A stretch of 64,000 nt of DNA from a bacterium (lineage in GTDB: Bacteria > Zhuqueibacterota > Zhuqueibacteria > Residuimicrobiales > Residuimicrobiaceae): positions 1 to 64,000 of the forward strand of contig JAKQNR010000006.1 in assembly GCA_029565685.1 (NCBI GenBank). The letters run 5' to 3'. The notes below the pieces were generated by a model. That model saw only the letters and a program-made list of their open reading frames with translations, was not told the DNA's origin and did no database searches. Numbering within the stretch: position 1 is the first letter of the stretch; each line of letters begins with the position of its first letter. Below, in pieces: positions 1-8,627 of the stretch. The position numbers and the translations under genes were made by a program.

Positions 1-405
<405 letters not shown>

Positions 406-480
406 ATGTATTTTCATTTACAATTATCGCTCGACCTGACCCCAATTGACATAGAGCCTTGCACGCTATTTAATTCATCT

Positions 481-510
481 TATCAAAGAACAACCGCCAT
501 TATGAATGGC
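481..510 (-). promoter_or_regulatory. rRNA leader antitermination site: hairpin followed by boxA-like element
   Basis: Read on the minus strand, a small hairpin (GCCAT, five-base loop, ATGGC; 496-510) is followed at once by TTGTTCTTTGATA (481-493), close to the bacterial boxA consensus TGYTCTTTGA. The hairpin-boxA order and the position between promoter and 16S match Nus-dependent antitermination sites of rRNA leaders. The function is inferred from family knowledge. Confidence 0.6.
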
Positions 511-529
511 GTTTCATTTACAGCCTTTT

Positions 530-558
530 AATATACGACTTTTATCGTCTTTTGTCAA
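530..558 (-). promoter_or_regulatory. rRNA operon promoter P2
   Basis: On the minus strand TTGACA (553-558) is followed by exactly 17 bases and TATATT (530-535). An A/T-tract stretch (about 570-595) just upstream of the -35 box could act as an UP element. The predicted start near 523 gives a leader of about 118 bases before the 16S. Confidence 0.8.
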
Positions 559-621
559 GCTCTTTCTGCTGTTTTTTAAAAAAATTTTATAAACCAGCAG
601 ATTTGTTTTCTTCAAGAGCGG

Positions 622-654
622 ATTATAATATAAGGGTTTTTTCGGCAAATGCAA
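622..654 (-). promoter_or_regulatory. Possible upstream rRNA promoter P1
   Basis: On the minus strand TTGCAT (649-654) is followed 16 bases later by TATATT (627-632), and an overlapping TATAAT lies at 622-627. It sits about 96 bases upstream of P2, so the rRNA operon may have tandem promoters. The -35 box is imperfect. Confidence 0.45.
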
Positions 655-775
655 GCCTTTTCGCAGCTTTTCACCCTTTGGGGGAACTTTTTTTTTTGCC
701 CCCACAGCCATTATCCAATAGGACTGATTTATTCTAATTAGATAAAAAACAATATACTATAAAAAGGGCGAGCGA

Positions 776-2062
776 TCACTGCACCAACAGATGATGATGC
801 CGCTTCTTCCCCAGACGCAATACAATGCGCCCTTCCTGCACCTGCTCGGCTGCCAGACAGAGATTGATATCGTCCACCCGCCCCTGGTTGAGATATACGC
901 CCCCTCCCTGAATCAACCTGCGCGCATCCCCCTTGGAACCGACCAGCTTGAGCTCAGCCAGCACATCCACCAGACGCGGAGCCCTGGCGATCTCCGCCAT
1001 GGTCATCACGCTAAAGGGCACCGCCGCATCATCCCCCTTCACCTGCCCGCGCGGCGCTGAACTGGAGGCTAACAGATCCGCCGGCAGCGCACGGCCGCCG
1101 AAAGCGGCTGACGCGGCTGCCATCGCCTCCTGCGCCGCCGCCTCCCCGTGGGTCAACTTGGTCGCCTCAAACGCCAGAATCGCCTTGGCCGCATTCAACT
1201 CCGCCCCCTGCATGCACTTCACCGCTTCGATCTCTTCCATTGGCAAAAGGGTAAAAAAAGCTAGAAAACGGGCGACATCTCGGTCATCGCTGTTGACCCA
1301 GTATTGATAGTAATCGTAGGGACTGAACTTGTCCGCATCCAGCCACACGGCGCCGGAGACGGTCTTGCCCATCTTTTGGCCGCTGGCAGTAGTCAGCAGG
1401 GGAAAAGTCAGACAAAAAGCGTCCTGCTCCTCGATGCGGCGAATCAGATCCACGCCGGCAAGAATATTGGCCCATTGGTCGTCTCCGCCCATCTGCAGCC
1501 TGCAGCCGTAGCGTTTATACAACATAAGAAAATCATAGGCCTGCAACAGCTGGTAGTTGAACTCGATAAACGACAGCCCGCGCTCAAGGCGCTGCTTGTA
1601 GGCTTCGTAGGTCAGCATACGGTTGACGCTGAAATAGCGGCCGATATCGCGGAGAAAATCTATATAATTCAAGGTTCCCAGCCAGTCGTAATTGTCCACC
1701 ATCAGGGCCTTGCCGTCGCTGAAATCCAGATAGCGCTGCAGCTGCGTTTTGATTTTACGGCTGTTGGCCACGATCTGCTCGCGGCTGAGCATCTGGCGCA
1801 TCTCGGTTTTTCCAGAGGGATCGCCCACCATGGCGGTGCCGCTGCCGATAATAGCGATAGGCCGATGGCCGTAACGCTGCATCTGCATCATGCCCATAAT
1901 CGCCATGAGATGGCCCACATGCAGGCTGTCAGCCGTGGGATCGATGCCGACATAATAGGTCACCGGCCCGGCCTGCAACAGCTGCTGCAGCTTTTCCGGC
2001 TCTGTGACCTGTTGAATGAATCCACGTCGGTTTAACTCGGCATAGACGTCGTTCCTGAACAC
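776..2062 (-). CDS. tyrS: Tyrosine--tRNA ligase
   Basis: This class I aminoacyl-tRNA synthetase charges tRNA-Tyr with tyrosine in the cytoplasm. The 428-residue length is that of bacterial TyrS. The Rossmann catalytic domain carries the HIGH-type motif HVGHL (residues 48-52) after the PTADS stretch, and the KMSKS-type loop reads KMGKT (about 230). The last ~70 residues form an S4-like RNA-binding domain (from about 358, with GSKGDARRLIQGGG). The gene lies 33 bases after smpB on the same strand, so the two are probably co-transcribed. No clear terminator was found between its stop and the rRNA promoters. Confidence 0.96.
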   Translation of the reverse strand: MFRNDVYAELNRRGFIQQVTEPEKLQQLLQAGPVTYYVGIDPTADSLHVGHLMAIMGMMQMQRYGHRPIAIIGSGTAMVGDPSGKTEMRQMLSREQIVANSRKIKTQLQRYLDFSDGKALMVDNYDWLGTLNYIDFLRDIGRYFSVNRMLTYEAYKQRLERGLSFIEFNYQLLQAYDFLMLYKRYGCRLQMGGDDQWANILAGVDLIRRIEEQDAFCLTFPLLTTASGQKMGKTVSGAVWLDADKFSPYDYYQYWVNSDDRDVARFLAFFTLLPMEEIEAVKCMQGAELNAAKAILAFEATKLTHGEAAAQEAMAAASAAFGGRALPADLLASSSAPRGQVKGDDAAVPFSVMTMAEIARAPRLVDVLAELKLVGSKGDARRLIQGGGVYLNQGRVDDINLCLAAEQVQEGRIVLRLGKKRHHHLLVQ

Positions 2063-2095
2063 TCGTTCCTCCTTGCTGCCTCGGCGCGGGCGGGC

Positions 2096-2563
2096 TTAGC
2101 CGCGCAACCGGTTTTTCAGCTCCCGCTGGATCTCACGGGTCACCTCCCGTTTGGCGATCTCCTTGCGCTTGTCGTAGAGCTTGCGGCCGCGCGCCAGGCC
2201 CAGTTCCACCTTGGCGTAGCCGTTCTTAAAATAAACGCTGAGCGGCACCAGGGTCAATCCCTGCTCCTCGATTTTGGCAATCAGCCGCTTGATCTCGCGC
2301 TTGTGCAGCAGCAACTTGCGCGGCCGCACCGGATCGTGGTTCCAGGCGGAACCGTGATCATACTCGTTGATATGCAGATTGACCACCCACAAAGCGCCAT
2401 CGACGACCTTGGCGTAGCTGTCTTTGAAAGAAAGCCGGCCGTCGCGCACGGATTTGACCTCTGTGCCCTGCAGCATGATCCCGGCTTCGAATTTTTCCAA
2501 AATTTCAAAGTCATGGAACGCTTTACGATTGACCAGATGGGTGGTCTGTTTGTTTTTTGCCAT
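2096..2563 (-). CDS. smpB: SsrA-binding protein SmpB
   Basis: SmpB binds tmRNA and brings it to stalled ribosomes for trans-translation. The 155-residue product is full length. It has the family N-terminus (NRKAFHDFEI), the core motif LQGTEVKSVRDG (about 32-43), the AYI-type stretch and the basic tail (DKRKEIAKRE) that enters the decoding centre. No Shine-Dalgarno is obvious before the ATG. No tmRNA gene was seen in the window. Confidence 0.95.
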   Translation of the reverse strand: MAKNKQTTHLVNRKAFHDFEILEKFEAGIMLQGTEVKSVRDGRLSFKDSYAKVVDGALWVVNLHINEYDHGSAWNHDPVRPRKLLLHKREIKRLIAKIEEQGLTLVPLSVYFKNGYAKVELGLARGRKLYDKRKEIAKREVTREIQRELKNRLRG

Positions 2564-2585
2564 AGCTTAAATTTAATTTTTTTTC

Positions 2586-2613
2586 TCTATAAAACCAAAT
2601 AAAAACTCCTCAA
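2586..2613 (-). promoter_or_regulatory. Candidate smpB-tyrS promoter
   Basis: On the minus strand TTGAGG (2608-2613) is followed by a 16-base spacer and TATAGA (2586-2591), some 22 bases before the smpB ATG. Both boxes are imperfect, and the implied leader is very short. Confidence 0.35.
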
Positions 2614-2661
2614 AATCGGCGGCGATCAGCGGAACAAATCCCGGCGCAGCCACGAAATCGC

Positions 2662-2690
2662 TTGACAGTGTGTGTAAAATTCTTTATATT
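2662..2690 (+). promoter_or_regulatory. tRNA-Leu promoter
   Basis: TTGACA (2662-2667), 17-base spacer, TATATT (2685-2690). The predicted start near 2697 lies about ten bases before the tRNA. Both boxes and the spacing are the same as in the main rRNA promoter. Confidence 0.8.
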
Positions 2691-2707
2691 TAATTCCACA
2701 AAAAATT

Positions 2708-2793
<86 letters not shown>

Positions 2794-2798
2794 CCTGC

Positions 2799-2830
2799 AA
2801 ACCCCGGTGTTTTTTAACCCGGGGTTTTTT
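2799..2830 (+). terminator. Intrinsic terminator of tRNA-Leu
   Basis: AAACCCCGG (2799-2807) pairs with CCGGGGTTT (2819-2827) around an 11-base loop and runs into a T tract to 2830. It starts seven bases after the tRNA. Confidence 0.85.
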
Positions 2831-2894
2831 ATTGTAAACCTTTTTCCTTCGATTACGTATCAAATAGAAAAACACATCGCAAAAGGCGGACGCC

Positions 2895-4001
2895 ATGGAC
2901 CATGCCCCTCGCTCCTCCCAAGAGCCCAAACTGCGCACTGTGCTGCGGCAGGATATCCAACACAGCGGTCTGTTGAAAACCGCGAAAAGGGAATATGCTG
3001 AACTGCGCGAGTATTTTCTTTCCGAGCATCGTCAACAGCAGCTCCGCTCCATGGGAGTGATTAAAAAGTTGCTGTTCATCCCCTGGTGGCTGATCAAAAG
3101 CCTGCTGCTAAAATTAAGCTGGATCCGTCGCCTGGTGCTGCTTTTAGCCTTTTACTTTATGCTCGACCCCATCCGCATCAAAGCGAATACCGAAGGTCTC
3201 CAGTTCGAGCAGAACAGTTCTTGGATGGGGTTCGTCCTGATCCTGCTGCTGCTCATGCTGGAATTAAAAGACAAGCTGTTGGCGAAAAGTGAGCTGGCAG
3301 CCGGCCGCACTGTACAACAAGCGCTCATGCCCGAACCCGAACCGCTGATCCCCGGCTGGTCCACATGGCTCTACTACCAGCCGGCCAACGAAGTGTGCGG
3401 CGATCTGCTGGATTTTCTTCGCATCGAGGAGTGGCGCTTTGCCATCGCGCTGGGGGATGTGTCGGACAAGGGACTGGGCGCAGCGCTGCTCATGGTCAAG
3501 CTGCAGGCAACGCTGCGAGCCCTGGCGCCGGATTACAATGACCTCGGCCAGCTGGCTGCCAAGATGAACGAGATCTATCTCCGCGACGCCATGGCCAGAA
3601 GCTTCGCATCCCTGGTCTACCTGGAGCTGCATCCGAATTCCGAATCCGTACAGCTTTTCAACGCCGGCCACCTGCCGCCCATTCGCATTCGGCAGCACAT
3701 GCTGCAGGAGATCGAAAAAGGCGACGCCGCCCTGGGCCTGAAACCACACGCAGAGTTCAGAGAGCAACAGATCAACCTGGCCGGCGGCGAAGCGCTGTTC
3801 ATCTATTCCGACGGCCTCACCGAGGCGCGCAACAGCCAGGGTGAGTTCTTCGGCGAACGCCGCCTGTTCGATCTGCTGAAACGATGCCCGCAGGGATCGG
3901 CGCACAGTATGGGCGCTTTCGTACTTGCAGGCTTGGAAGAGTTTGTCGGCGACACGCCGCATCACGATGACCTTTCCATCGCGGTGCTGGTCAAGCAATA
4001 G
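2895..4001 (+). CDS. Membrane-anchored SpoIIE-family protein phosphatase (PP2C type)
   Basis: This is a serine phosphatase of the SpoIIE/RsbU type. The family dephosphorylates STAS-domain anti-anti-sigma factors in partner-switching systems. Hydrophobic segments at about residues 55-90 and 107-125 should anchor it in the inner membrane. The catalytic domain fills residues 150-368, with the metal-binding GDVSDKG motif (D188) and the closing HDDLS motif near the C-terminus. No sensor domain is recognisable beyond the membrane part. The start is preceded by AGGCGG. No STAS or anti-sigma gene is adjacent; the only STAS protein in the window is about 56 kb away, so any pairing is speculative. Confidence 0.85.
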   Translation: MDHAPRSSQEPKLRTVLRQDIQHSGLLKTAKREYAELREYFLSEHRQQQLRSMGVIKKLLFIPWWLIKSLLLKLSWIRRLVLLLAFYFMLDPIRIKANTEGLQFEQNSSWMGFVLILLLLMLELKDKLLAKSELAAGRTVQQALMPEPEPLIPGWSTWLYYQPANEVCGDLLDFLRIEEWRFAIALGDVSDKGLGAALLMVKLQATLRALAPDYNDLGQLAAKMNEIYLRDAMARSFASLVYLELHPNSESVQLFNAGHLPPIRIRQHMLQEIEKGDAALGLKPHAEFREQQINLAGGEALFIYSDGLTEARNSQGEFFGERRLFDLLKRCPQGSAHSMGAFVLAGLEEFVGDTPHHDDLSIAVLVKQ

Positions 4002-4188
4002 ATGAGGGAGGCGCCAGCCGCCGGATTGCGTGCAGTCGAGTTTAACGCAAGCCATGGGCTTGCGCCACAATACAATCATTGTTTTTACACTACAATCCCC
4101 CGCTCACCCCTTTGCCCAAAGAGCTAAATGCTGCCGAGGCAAACATACTACTTCATTTTAATTGCCTATCGCAGCATACACCGACCGC

Positions 4189-6198
4189 TCAGCAGAAAAC
4201 CCACAGCAGATACATCATCGTCAACAGAGGAAACAATCCCGCCAGGACCATGAATGCCATAAATCGATAGTCCGACCGTAAACGAGCACGCGCCCTCAAC
4301 CCGCGTCGAAGGATGATCGGACAGAGCACCAGCGCGTTCACCAACAACGGCACGATCAGAAATCCAGAGGTGTCCCGCCAGGCGTCCGCCTGCAGCAGCT
4401 GAGCCAATCCCGCCTTCACCGCTCCTGTACCGCCCGAATTCTTTGCCGCAGTCAGCCACACATCCAATCCGTGGGTGAGGAACAGCAGGCCGGTTCCGAT
4501 CAGCAGCAGCCAGAGTCCGACTCGAGCGGACCAGGCCTGGTGCTCAGGGCTGGTCCGCTTCTCTCCAGCGCCCAGCCGGCTGTGCTGCACGCCATAGCCG
4601 GCATAGATGACGAAACCGACGTTGAGCCAGGCGGCGAACCGCAGCCAGGAGGTCGGCGGCAGATAATAGATCAGATACAGGCAGGAGATGATGCCGAGCA
4701 CCGGAAAGATGTGATTGCGCACAAGGTAAAACAGCACCGCGAGGACCATCAGCAGAACCGCTTTGCTGACCAGTGCCAGCGGCAAAAAGCAGATGGCCGC
4801 CGCCAGCACGGCATAGAGCCCCAGCGCCCAACGCAAGCCGCCGGGAACCCGGAACGGTCGCGGTCGCAGCGGGTCTTGGCGGCGCAGGACGATGATGCCC
4901 GCACACACCAGAATAAAAGCGAACAAAGTGCCGATGTTGGTGAGGTCCACCATCTCATCGATGCTGGCGATGGCGGCAAAGCCGGCGACGAACAGGCCGG
5001 TGAGAATAGTGGAGATCCATGGGGTGCGAAAACGCGGATGCACTTTGGTGAACACAGCCGGCAGCAGACCGTCCCGCGCCATGGAAAAAAAGATGCGCGG
5101 TTGGCCCAGTTGAAAAATAAACAGCACCGCCGTGTGCGCGATGACCGAGCCGAATGCGACGATGCCCACCGCCCAGCCTAAGGAAGCGCTGGCGTGCTCC
5201 AGAGCCATGGTGAGGGGCTCCGCCTGTTCCGTGGACAGCTGGCTGCGCAGCGCATCAAAAGAGATCAGTCCGGTGAAGATCAAGGAGACGATCACATAAA
5301 AAATCGTACAGATGATCAGCGAGGCGATGATGCCGATGGGAAGATCACGCTTCGGATTGCGCGTCTCCTCGGCCGCGGTGGACACCGCATCAAAGCCGAT
5401 ATAGGCGAAAAAAACAATGGCCGCACCGGCGCTGATGCCGGACCAACCGTTGGGCGCAAAGGGCGTCCAGTTCTCCGGCCTGACCCAGCGCGCGCCGACG
5501 ACGATGAAAAAGGTCAACACCACGATCTTGATGCCCACCATGACCGCGTTGAACCGCGCGCTCTCGCGGATGCCCCAAATGAGAATCACGGTGATGAAAA
5601 AAACGATGAGCATGGCGAGCAGGTTAAACACGATCGGCACGCCGAGAACATGCGGCGCATCGCGAAGCACGGTGTGCACGCCGGCGGCGTCGACGATTCG
5701 GCCGGCGGTGCGGTAATCCATGGACAGCCAGTCTGGGACAAAGACCCCGAAGCCTTTGAGAAAGGTTTTGAAATAGTTGGCCCAGGAGATGGCCACGGCG
5801 ATATTGCCCACCGCATATTCGATGATCAGATCCCAGCCGATGACCCAGGCGACGACTTCGCCCAGCGTGGCGTAAGCATAGGTGTAGGCGGAGCCGGCGA
5901 TGGGCACCAACGAGGCGAATTCCGCATAACACAAAGCGGTAAAGCCGCACACCAGCGCGGTGATCATGAAAGAAATCATCAGCGCCGGGCCGGCGCCCGG
6001 CCGCAGGGCGTCGCCCGCCGCAGCGGTGCCGATAGTGGCAAAGATGCCGGCGCCGATAATAGCGCCGATGCCGAACAGCGTCAGCTGTACCGGCCCTAAA
6101 ACCCGCTTCAGCTGATACTCACCAGCCGCGGCATCACGATCGATGTCGTCCAGCGATTTGGTGACGAACAACCGCCCCAGACGCGATGGTCTCTCCAT
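4189..6198 (-). CDS. APC-family amino acid permease with extended C-terminus
   Basis: This is an inner-membrane amino acid transporter of the APC superfamily, closest in look to the cationic amino acid transporters. The first helix has the family signature IGAIIGAGIF, and FAYIGFD with AEETRNPKRDLP marks the conserved middle. Typical bacterial members have about 460-500 residues; this one has about 670. The extra C-terminal part adds several hydrophobic segments, as in 14-helix CAT proteins. The start at 6198 (MERPSR) is chosen because AGGGAG precedes it; the frame stays open to an ATG at 6285 without a good ribosome site. The substrate cannot be read from the sequence. Confidence 0.88.
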   Translation of the reverse strand: MERPSRLGRLFVTKSLDDIDRDAAAGEYQLKRVLGPVQLTLFGIGAIIGAGIFATIGTAAAGDALRPGAGPALMISFMITALVCGFTALCYAEFASLVPIAGSAYTYAYATLGEVVAWVIGWDLIIEYAVGNIAVAISWANYFKTFLKGFGVFVPDWLSMDYRTAGRIVDAAGVHTVLRDAPHVLGVPIVFNLLAMLIVFFITVILIWGIRESARFNAVMVGIKIVVLTFFIVVGARWVRPENWTPFAPNGWSGISAGAAIVFFAYIGFDAVSTAAEETRNPKRDLPIGIIASLIICTIFYVIVSLIFTGLISFDALRSQLSTEQAEPLTMALEHASASLGWAVGIVAFGSVIAHTAVLFIFQLGQPRIFFSMARDGLLPAVFTKVHPRFRTPWISTILTGLFVAGFAAIASIDEMVDLTNIGTLFAFILVCAGIIVLRRQDPLRPRPFRVPGGLRWALGLYAVLAAAICFLPLALVSKAVLLMVLAVLFYLVRNHIFPVLGIISCLYLIYYLPPTSWLRFAAWLNVGFVIYAGYGVQHSRLGAGEKRTSPEHQAWSARVGLWLLLIGTGLLFLTHGLDVWLTAAKNSGGTGAVKAGLAQLLQADAWRDTSGFLIVPLLVNALVLCPIILRRGLRARARLRSDYRFMAFMVLAGLFPLLTMMYLLWVFC

Positions 6199-6303
6199 GG
6201 AACTCCCTGCCATCCAATGCTTTAAACCGCCGGGCGCCGCGTCCTCTGCCGAAAGAGCTCCGTCGCCCCTGCGATACTTAATCATTTAACCGCTGTTGCA
6301 ACT

Positions 6304-7071
6304 CTAGAGGGCAAAATAATAGTCCGCCAGCAACGCGCGAAGAGGATTCGCATCCGCTGCACAAAACCCCAGGGGATTGTGACGCCGCCAACCTTCAGCC
6401 CACCGGCAGCCTGCCACCGGCTTTGCCAACTCTTCACCGAACCGCCGCATGATCTCCACCGGCGCCGATAGGGCCTGGCTTTGGTCCAGCCACGCCTGCT
6501 GGCTGACATGCTCCGCCAGCATAGCGGACTTGCACTCCATCACCGAATCGATGGCGATGAGAAAATCCGGCTGCACCTGCTGATTCAGTTGATCGCGGTT
6601 GCCATGCGGCTGGGCATGGTAGACGCAGACCGGATTCTGCACCGGCGCCACGGCCGGTTCGGTGATAAAATTAGGCATGCAGCGGGTAAAGGCCGCAGCG
6701 ACACCCAGCCGACAGGCGTTCATATGGTCTTCCATATAATCCTGAGGCGAGTGGAGCAACAAAATATCGGGTGCGATGGAGCGGAAAACAGCTGCAACCC
6801 GGCGCAGCAGCGACGGTTCGTAGAAAATTTCCAGATCGTTGGTCAACGCAGGATGCAGGATCGCAGAGAGGTGCTTGGCCGCATTCCGGCACTCAGCCTC
6901 TCTCACTGCGGCGATCGCCGCAGCATCCAGACTCGTGGATCCGCAGGAACCGTTGGCCAGCGTCAGATAGTGAACTGTGCAACCGCTGCGGGCCAACAGA
7001 GCCAAAGTGCCGGCCATCAAAAATTCAATGTCATCCGGATGGGCGGATAGGGCCAGAACCACCGCCGCCAT
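6304..7071 (-). CDS. PIG-L family deacetylase
   Basis: This zinc-dependent de-N-acetylase family (LmbE-like) removes acetyl groups from GlcNAc-containing substrates. The N-terminal motif AHPDD (H11, D13, D14) supplies metal ligands and the catalytic base. A second metal histidine is likely H116 in the EDH motif. The 255-residue single-domain product has no signal peptide, so it should act in the cytoplasm. Its ATG lies one base after the TAG of the NagB-like gene, so the two are probably translationally coupled. Some Bacteroidota carry NagB and PIG-L domains as one polypeptide, which suggests a joint role in amino-sugar metabolism; the exact substrate is unknown. Confidence 0.88.
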   Translation of the reverse strand: MAAVVLALSAHPDDIEFLMAGTLALLARSGCTVHYLTLANGSCGSTSLDAAAIAAVREAECRNAAKHLSAILHPALTNDLEIFYEPSLLRRVAAVFRSIAPDILLLHSPQDYMEDHMNACRLGVAAAFTRCMPNFITEPAVAPVQNPVCVYHAQPHGNRDQLNQQVQPDFLIAIDSVMECKSAMLAEHVSQQAWLDQSQALSAPVEIMRRFGEELAKPVAGCRWAEGWRRHNPLGFCAADANPLRALLADYYFAL

Positions 7072-7072
7072 A

Positions 7073-7999
7073 CTAGTGCATCTCCACTGTGCAAACGCCC
7101 AGGGCCGGACGGTAAAAATTGAACTGCACGTTAGGATGATCGGCCAATAGAGACATAGGCACCGCTGTATCGACGATCTTTTTCGAAATCATCAGCGTGG
7201 TCAGACGCATGCCAAAAGGATTGTCGTGCACGCCGGGATGCCAGATGGAAACCTTCTCCGCCTTCCAGGTCTCCTGCGGCCCGACGGTCACTGCCTGGGC
7301 CGGTACGTTTTGTACAGCCCCGGCGCCGGAGGTGCGCGCGTTCTGCATCAAGGTGATCGGATGCAGATCGACGACGCGGGTGGCGAACGACCGGTACTCA
7401 GCCGCCGTTGGCGGCCGGTCCTTCCATGCGCCCTCACGCCTTACCGGATCGTTGAACGCCCAGTGTTTCACTTCCCCCTGCCCGCCTTGCATGATCACGC
7501 AGCGCGCGCGATCCCAGCTTTTTCGATACGCTGCGCTGTCGGCTGCAGGAAAATGCAGATTCTCCACGGGCATGGCCAATTCCGGACGAATGCGGTTAAA
7601 GCACAGCTCCAGATCCGCTCTGGCAAATCCCAGGGGAAAATCACGCCCTACCTCCCGGCCATCCACCACCCATTCATCCATGCCCCAGAAATGGCAGTGG
7701 CGCAGAGACAGGCCCAGGCTATTGACCAATTGGGCCACCAGCGGCAACTGCTCGGTGGGTCCGATCGGTCCGCAGATGCCGGCCGGCCGTTCCTCCGTGG
7801 CCTGCTGCCAGCTGGTGATATATTCCAGCGCTTCAGCCAGATAGAACTCTTGGATCGTATCGTAAAAACAAACGCGAAAACCGTTCCGTTGCAGACCGTG
7901 CAGATCCTTCTCCGTCAACCGGGCCGCTTCGTCAAGCAGAGCGCGATCCAGTGTGGTGTAATCCCACCAGTCCGGCGCCACCCGTGAAATAGTTCGCAT
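7073..7999 (-). CDS. NagB-like glucosamine-6-phosphate deaminase/isomerase family protein
   Basis: The NagB/RpiA fold is shown by GMDEWV (106-111), matching the MDEYV motif with the catalytic aspartate, and by [13 protein letters not shown] (173-185), matching the GNDGHIAFNEP loop. In that loop the histidine (H179) is kept, but the position of the E. coli catalytic D141 is valine (V177) and E148 is aspartate (D184). It may therefore catalyse a related reaction or be non-catalytic. The start at 7999 has a strong ribosome site (GGGAGGA); an upstream in-frame start at 8128 has none. A possible promoter is TTGTCT-17-TACTTT (8040-8068). It is the first gene of a pair with the PIG-L deacetylase. 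Confidence 0.8.
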   Translation of the reverse strand: MRTISRVAPDWWDYTTLDRALLDEAARLTEKDLHGLQRNGFRVCFYDTIQEFYLAEALEYITSWQQATEERPAGICGPIGPTEQLPLVAQLVNSLGLSLRHCHFWGMDEWVVDGREVGRDFPLGFARADLELCFNRIRPELAMPVENLHFPAADSAAYRKSWDRARCVIMQGGQGEVKHWAFNDPVRREGAWKDRPPTAAEYRSFATRVVDLHPITLMQNARTSGAGAVQNVPAQAVTVGPQETWKAEKVSIWHPGVHDNPFGMRLTTLMISKKIVDTAVPMSLLADHPNVQFNFYRPALGVCTVEMH

Positions 8000-8111
8000 G
8001 GCGTTCCTCCCTTCTGTTCGATCGTGAGCGCGTAAAAATAAAGTAGAAACATTGCCCATCAAAGACAAGAAAAAAAAGCACCCCGTTGTCCCTTGCCCGG
8101 CGAAAAAGCGC

Positions 8112-8140
8112 TTGACTTTCGGCTGCAAAAAGCGTATATT
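8112..8140 (+). promoter_or_regulatory. Promoter of the Rrf2 regulator gene
   Basis: TTGACT (8112-8117), 17-base spacer, TATATT (8135-8140). The predicted start near 8147 falls inside the palindrome described next. Confidence 0.75.
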
Positions 8141-8159
8141 TAAGACAAAGATGTCTTAA
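8140..8159 (+). promoter_or_regulatory. Palindromic operator overlapping the Rrf2 promoter
   Basis: A perfect inverted repeat of two eight-base arms (TTAAGACA and TGTCTTAA) around AAGA begins at the last base of the -10 box and covers the predicted start site. Its size and position suit repression by a dimeric Rrf2-type protein, most simply the product of the next gene. Confidence 0.7.
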
Positions 8160-8175
8160 TTAACGAGAGCCCAGC

Positions 8176-8613
8176 ATGGTTTTGTCAAAATCCAGCCACT
8201 ATGCCCTTCGGGCGGCGCTCTATATCGCCCGGCATCCGGAATCCGGATATGTTTCGATCAAGGAGATCACCAGAGAGCTGGATCTCTCCTTTCACTTCAC
8301 CACCAAGTTGCTGCAGCGGTTGACGCAGGCCCGCCTGCTCCTCTCCTGCCAGGGGCCCAAAGGCGGCGTTCGATTGGCCCGGCCGCCCAAGAACATCAAT
8401 CTGCGCCAGATCGTCGAGGCCATCGAGGGACCGGAGCTGTTCACCGGCTGCCTGCTGGGTCTGAACCAGTGCAGCGACGATCACCCCTGTCCGGTGCACC
8501 GCTCCTGGACCGGAGTGCGGCAACGAGTGACCAACCTGTTTGAAAAGACGACGCTGGCCCAGCTGGTTGAACCCTCGCATAAAAACAAATTGCGGCTGAC
8601 GAATCTAGAGTAA
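8176..8613 (+). CDS. Rrf2-family Fe-S transcriptional regulator
   Basis: Rrf2 proteins (IscR, NsrR, RirA) are winged-helix repressors that sense Fe-S status, NO or redox state. The N-terminal winged helix spans about residues 1-70, with the family signatures YALRAALYIA and GPKGGVRLA. Three cysteines, C92, C99 and C105 (C-x6-C-x5-C), are placed to bind an Fe-S cluster. The 145-residue length is typical. The spacing differs from classical IscR and NsrR, so its signal is uncertain. The genes downstream carry hemerythrin, DUF438 and DUF1858 domains, which favours NO or anaerobic redox stress. The palindrome at its promoter suggests autoregulation. Confidence 0.88.
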   Translation: MVLSKSSHYALRAALYIARHPESGYVSIKEITRELDLSFHFTTKLLQRLTQARLLLSCQGPKGGVRLARPPKNINLRQIVEAIEGPELFTGCLLGLNQCSDDHPCPVHRSWTGVRQRVTNLFEKTTLAQLVEPSHKNKLRLTNLE

Positions 8614-8627
8614 CCGGACATAACGCG

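Noticed and set aside
4047..4063. GCAAGCC-ATG-GGCTTGC hairpin after the SpoIIE-type gene
   Set aside because: No T run follows on either strand, so I do not call it a terminator. It could still be a processing or pausing site.
5194..6099. A 301-codon open frame on the plus strand
   Set aside because: It is antisense to the APC permease. The composition is highly charged and repetitive, without family resemblance.
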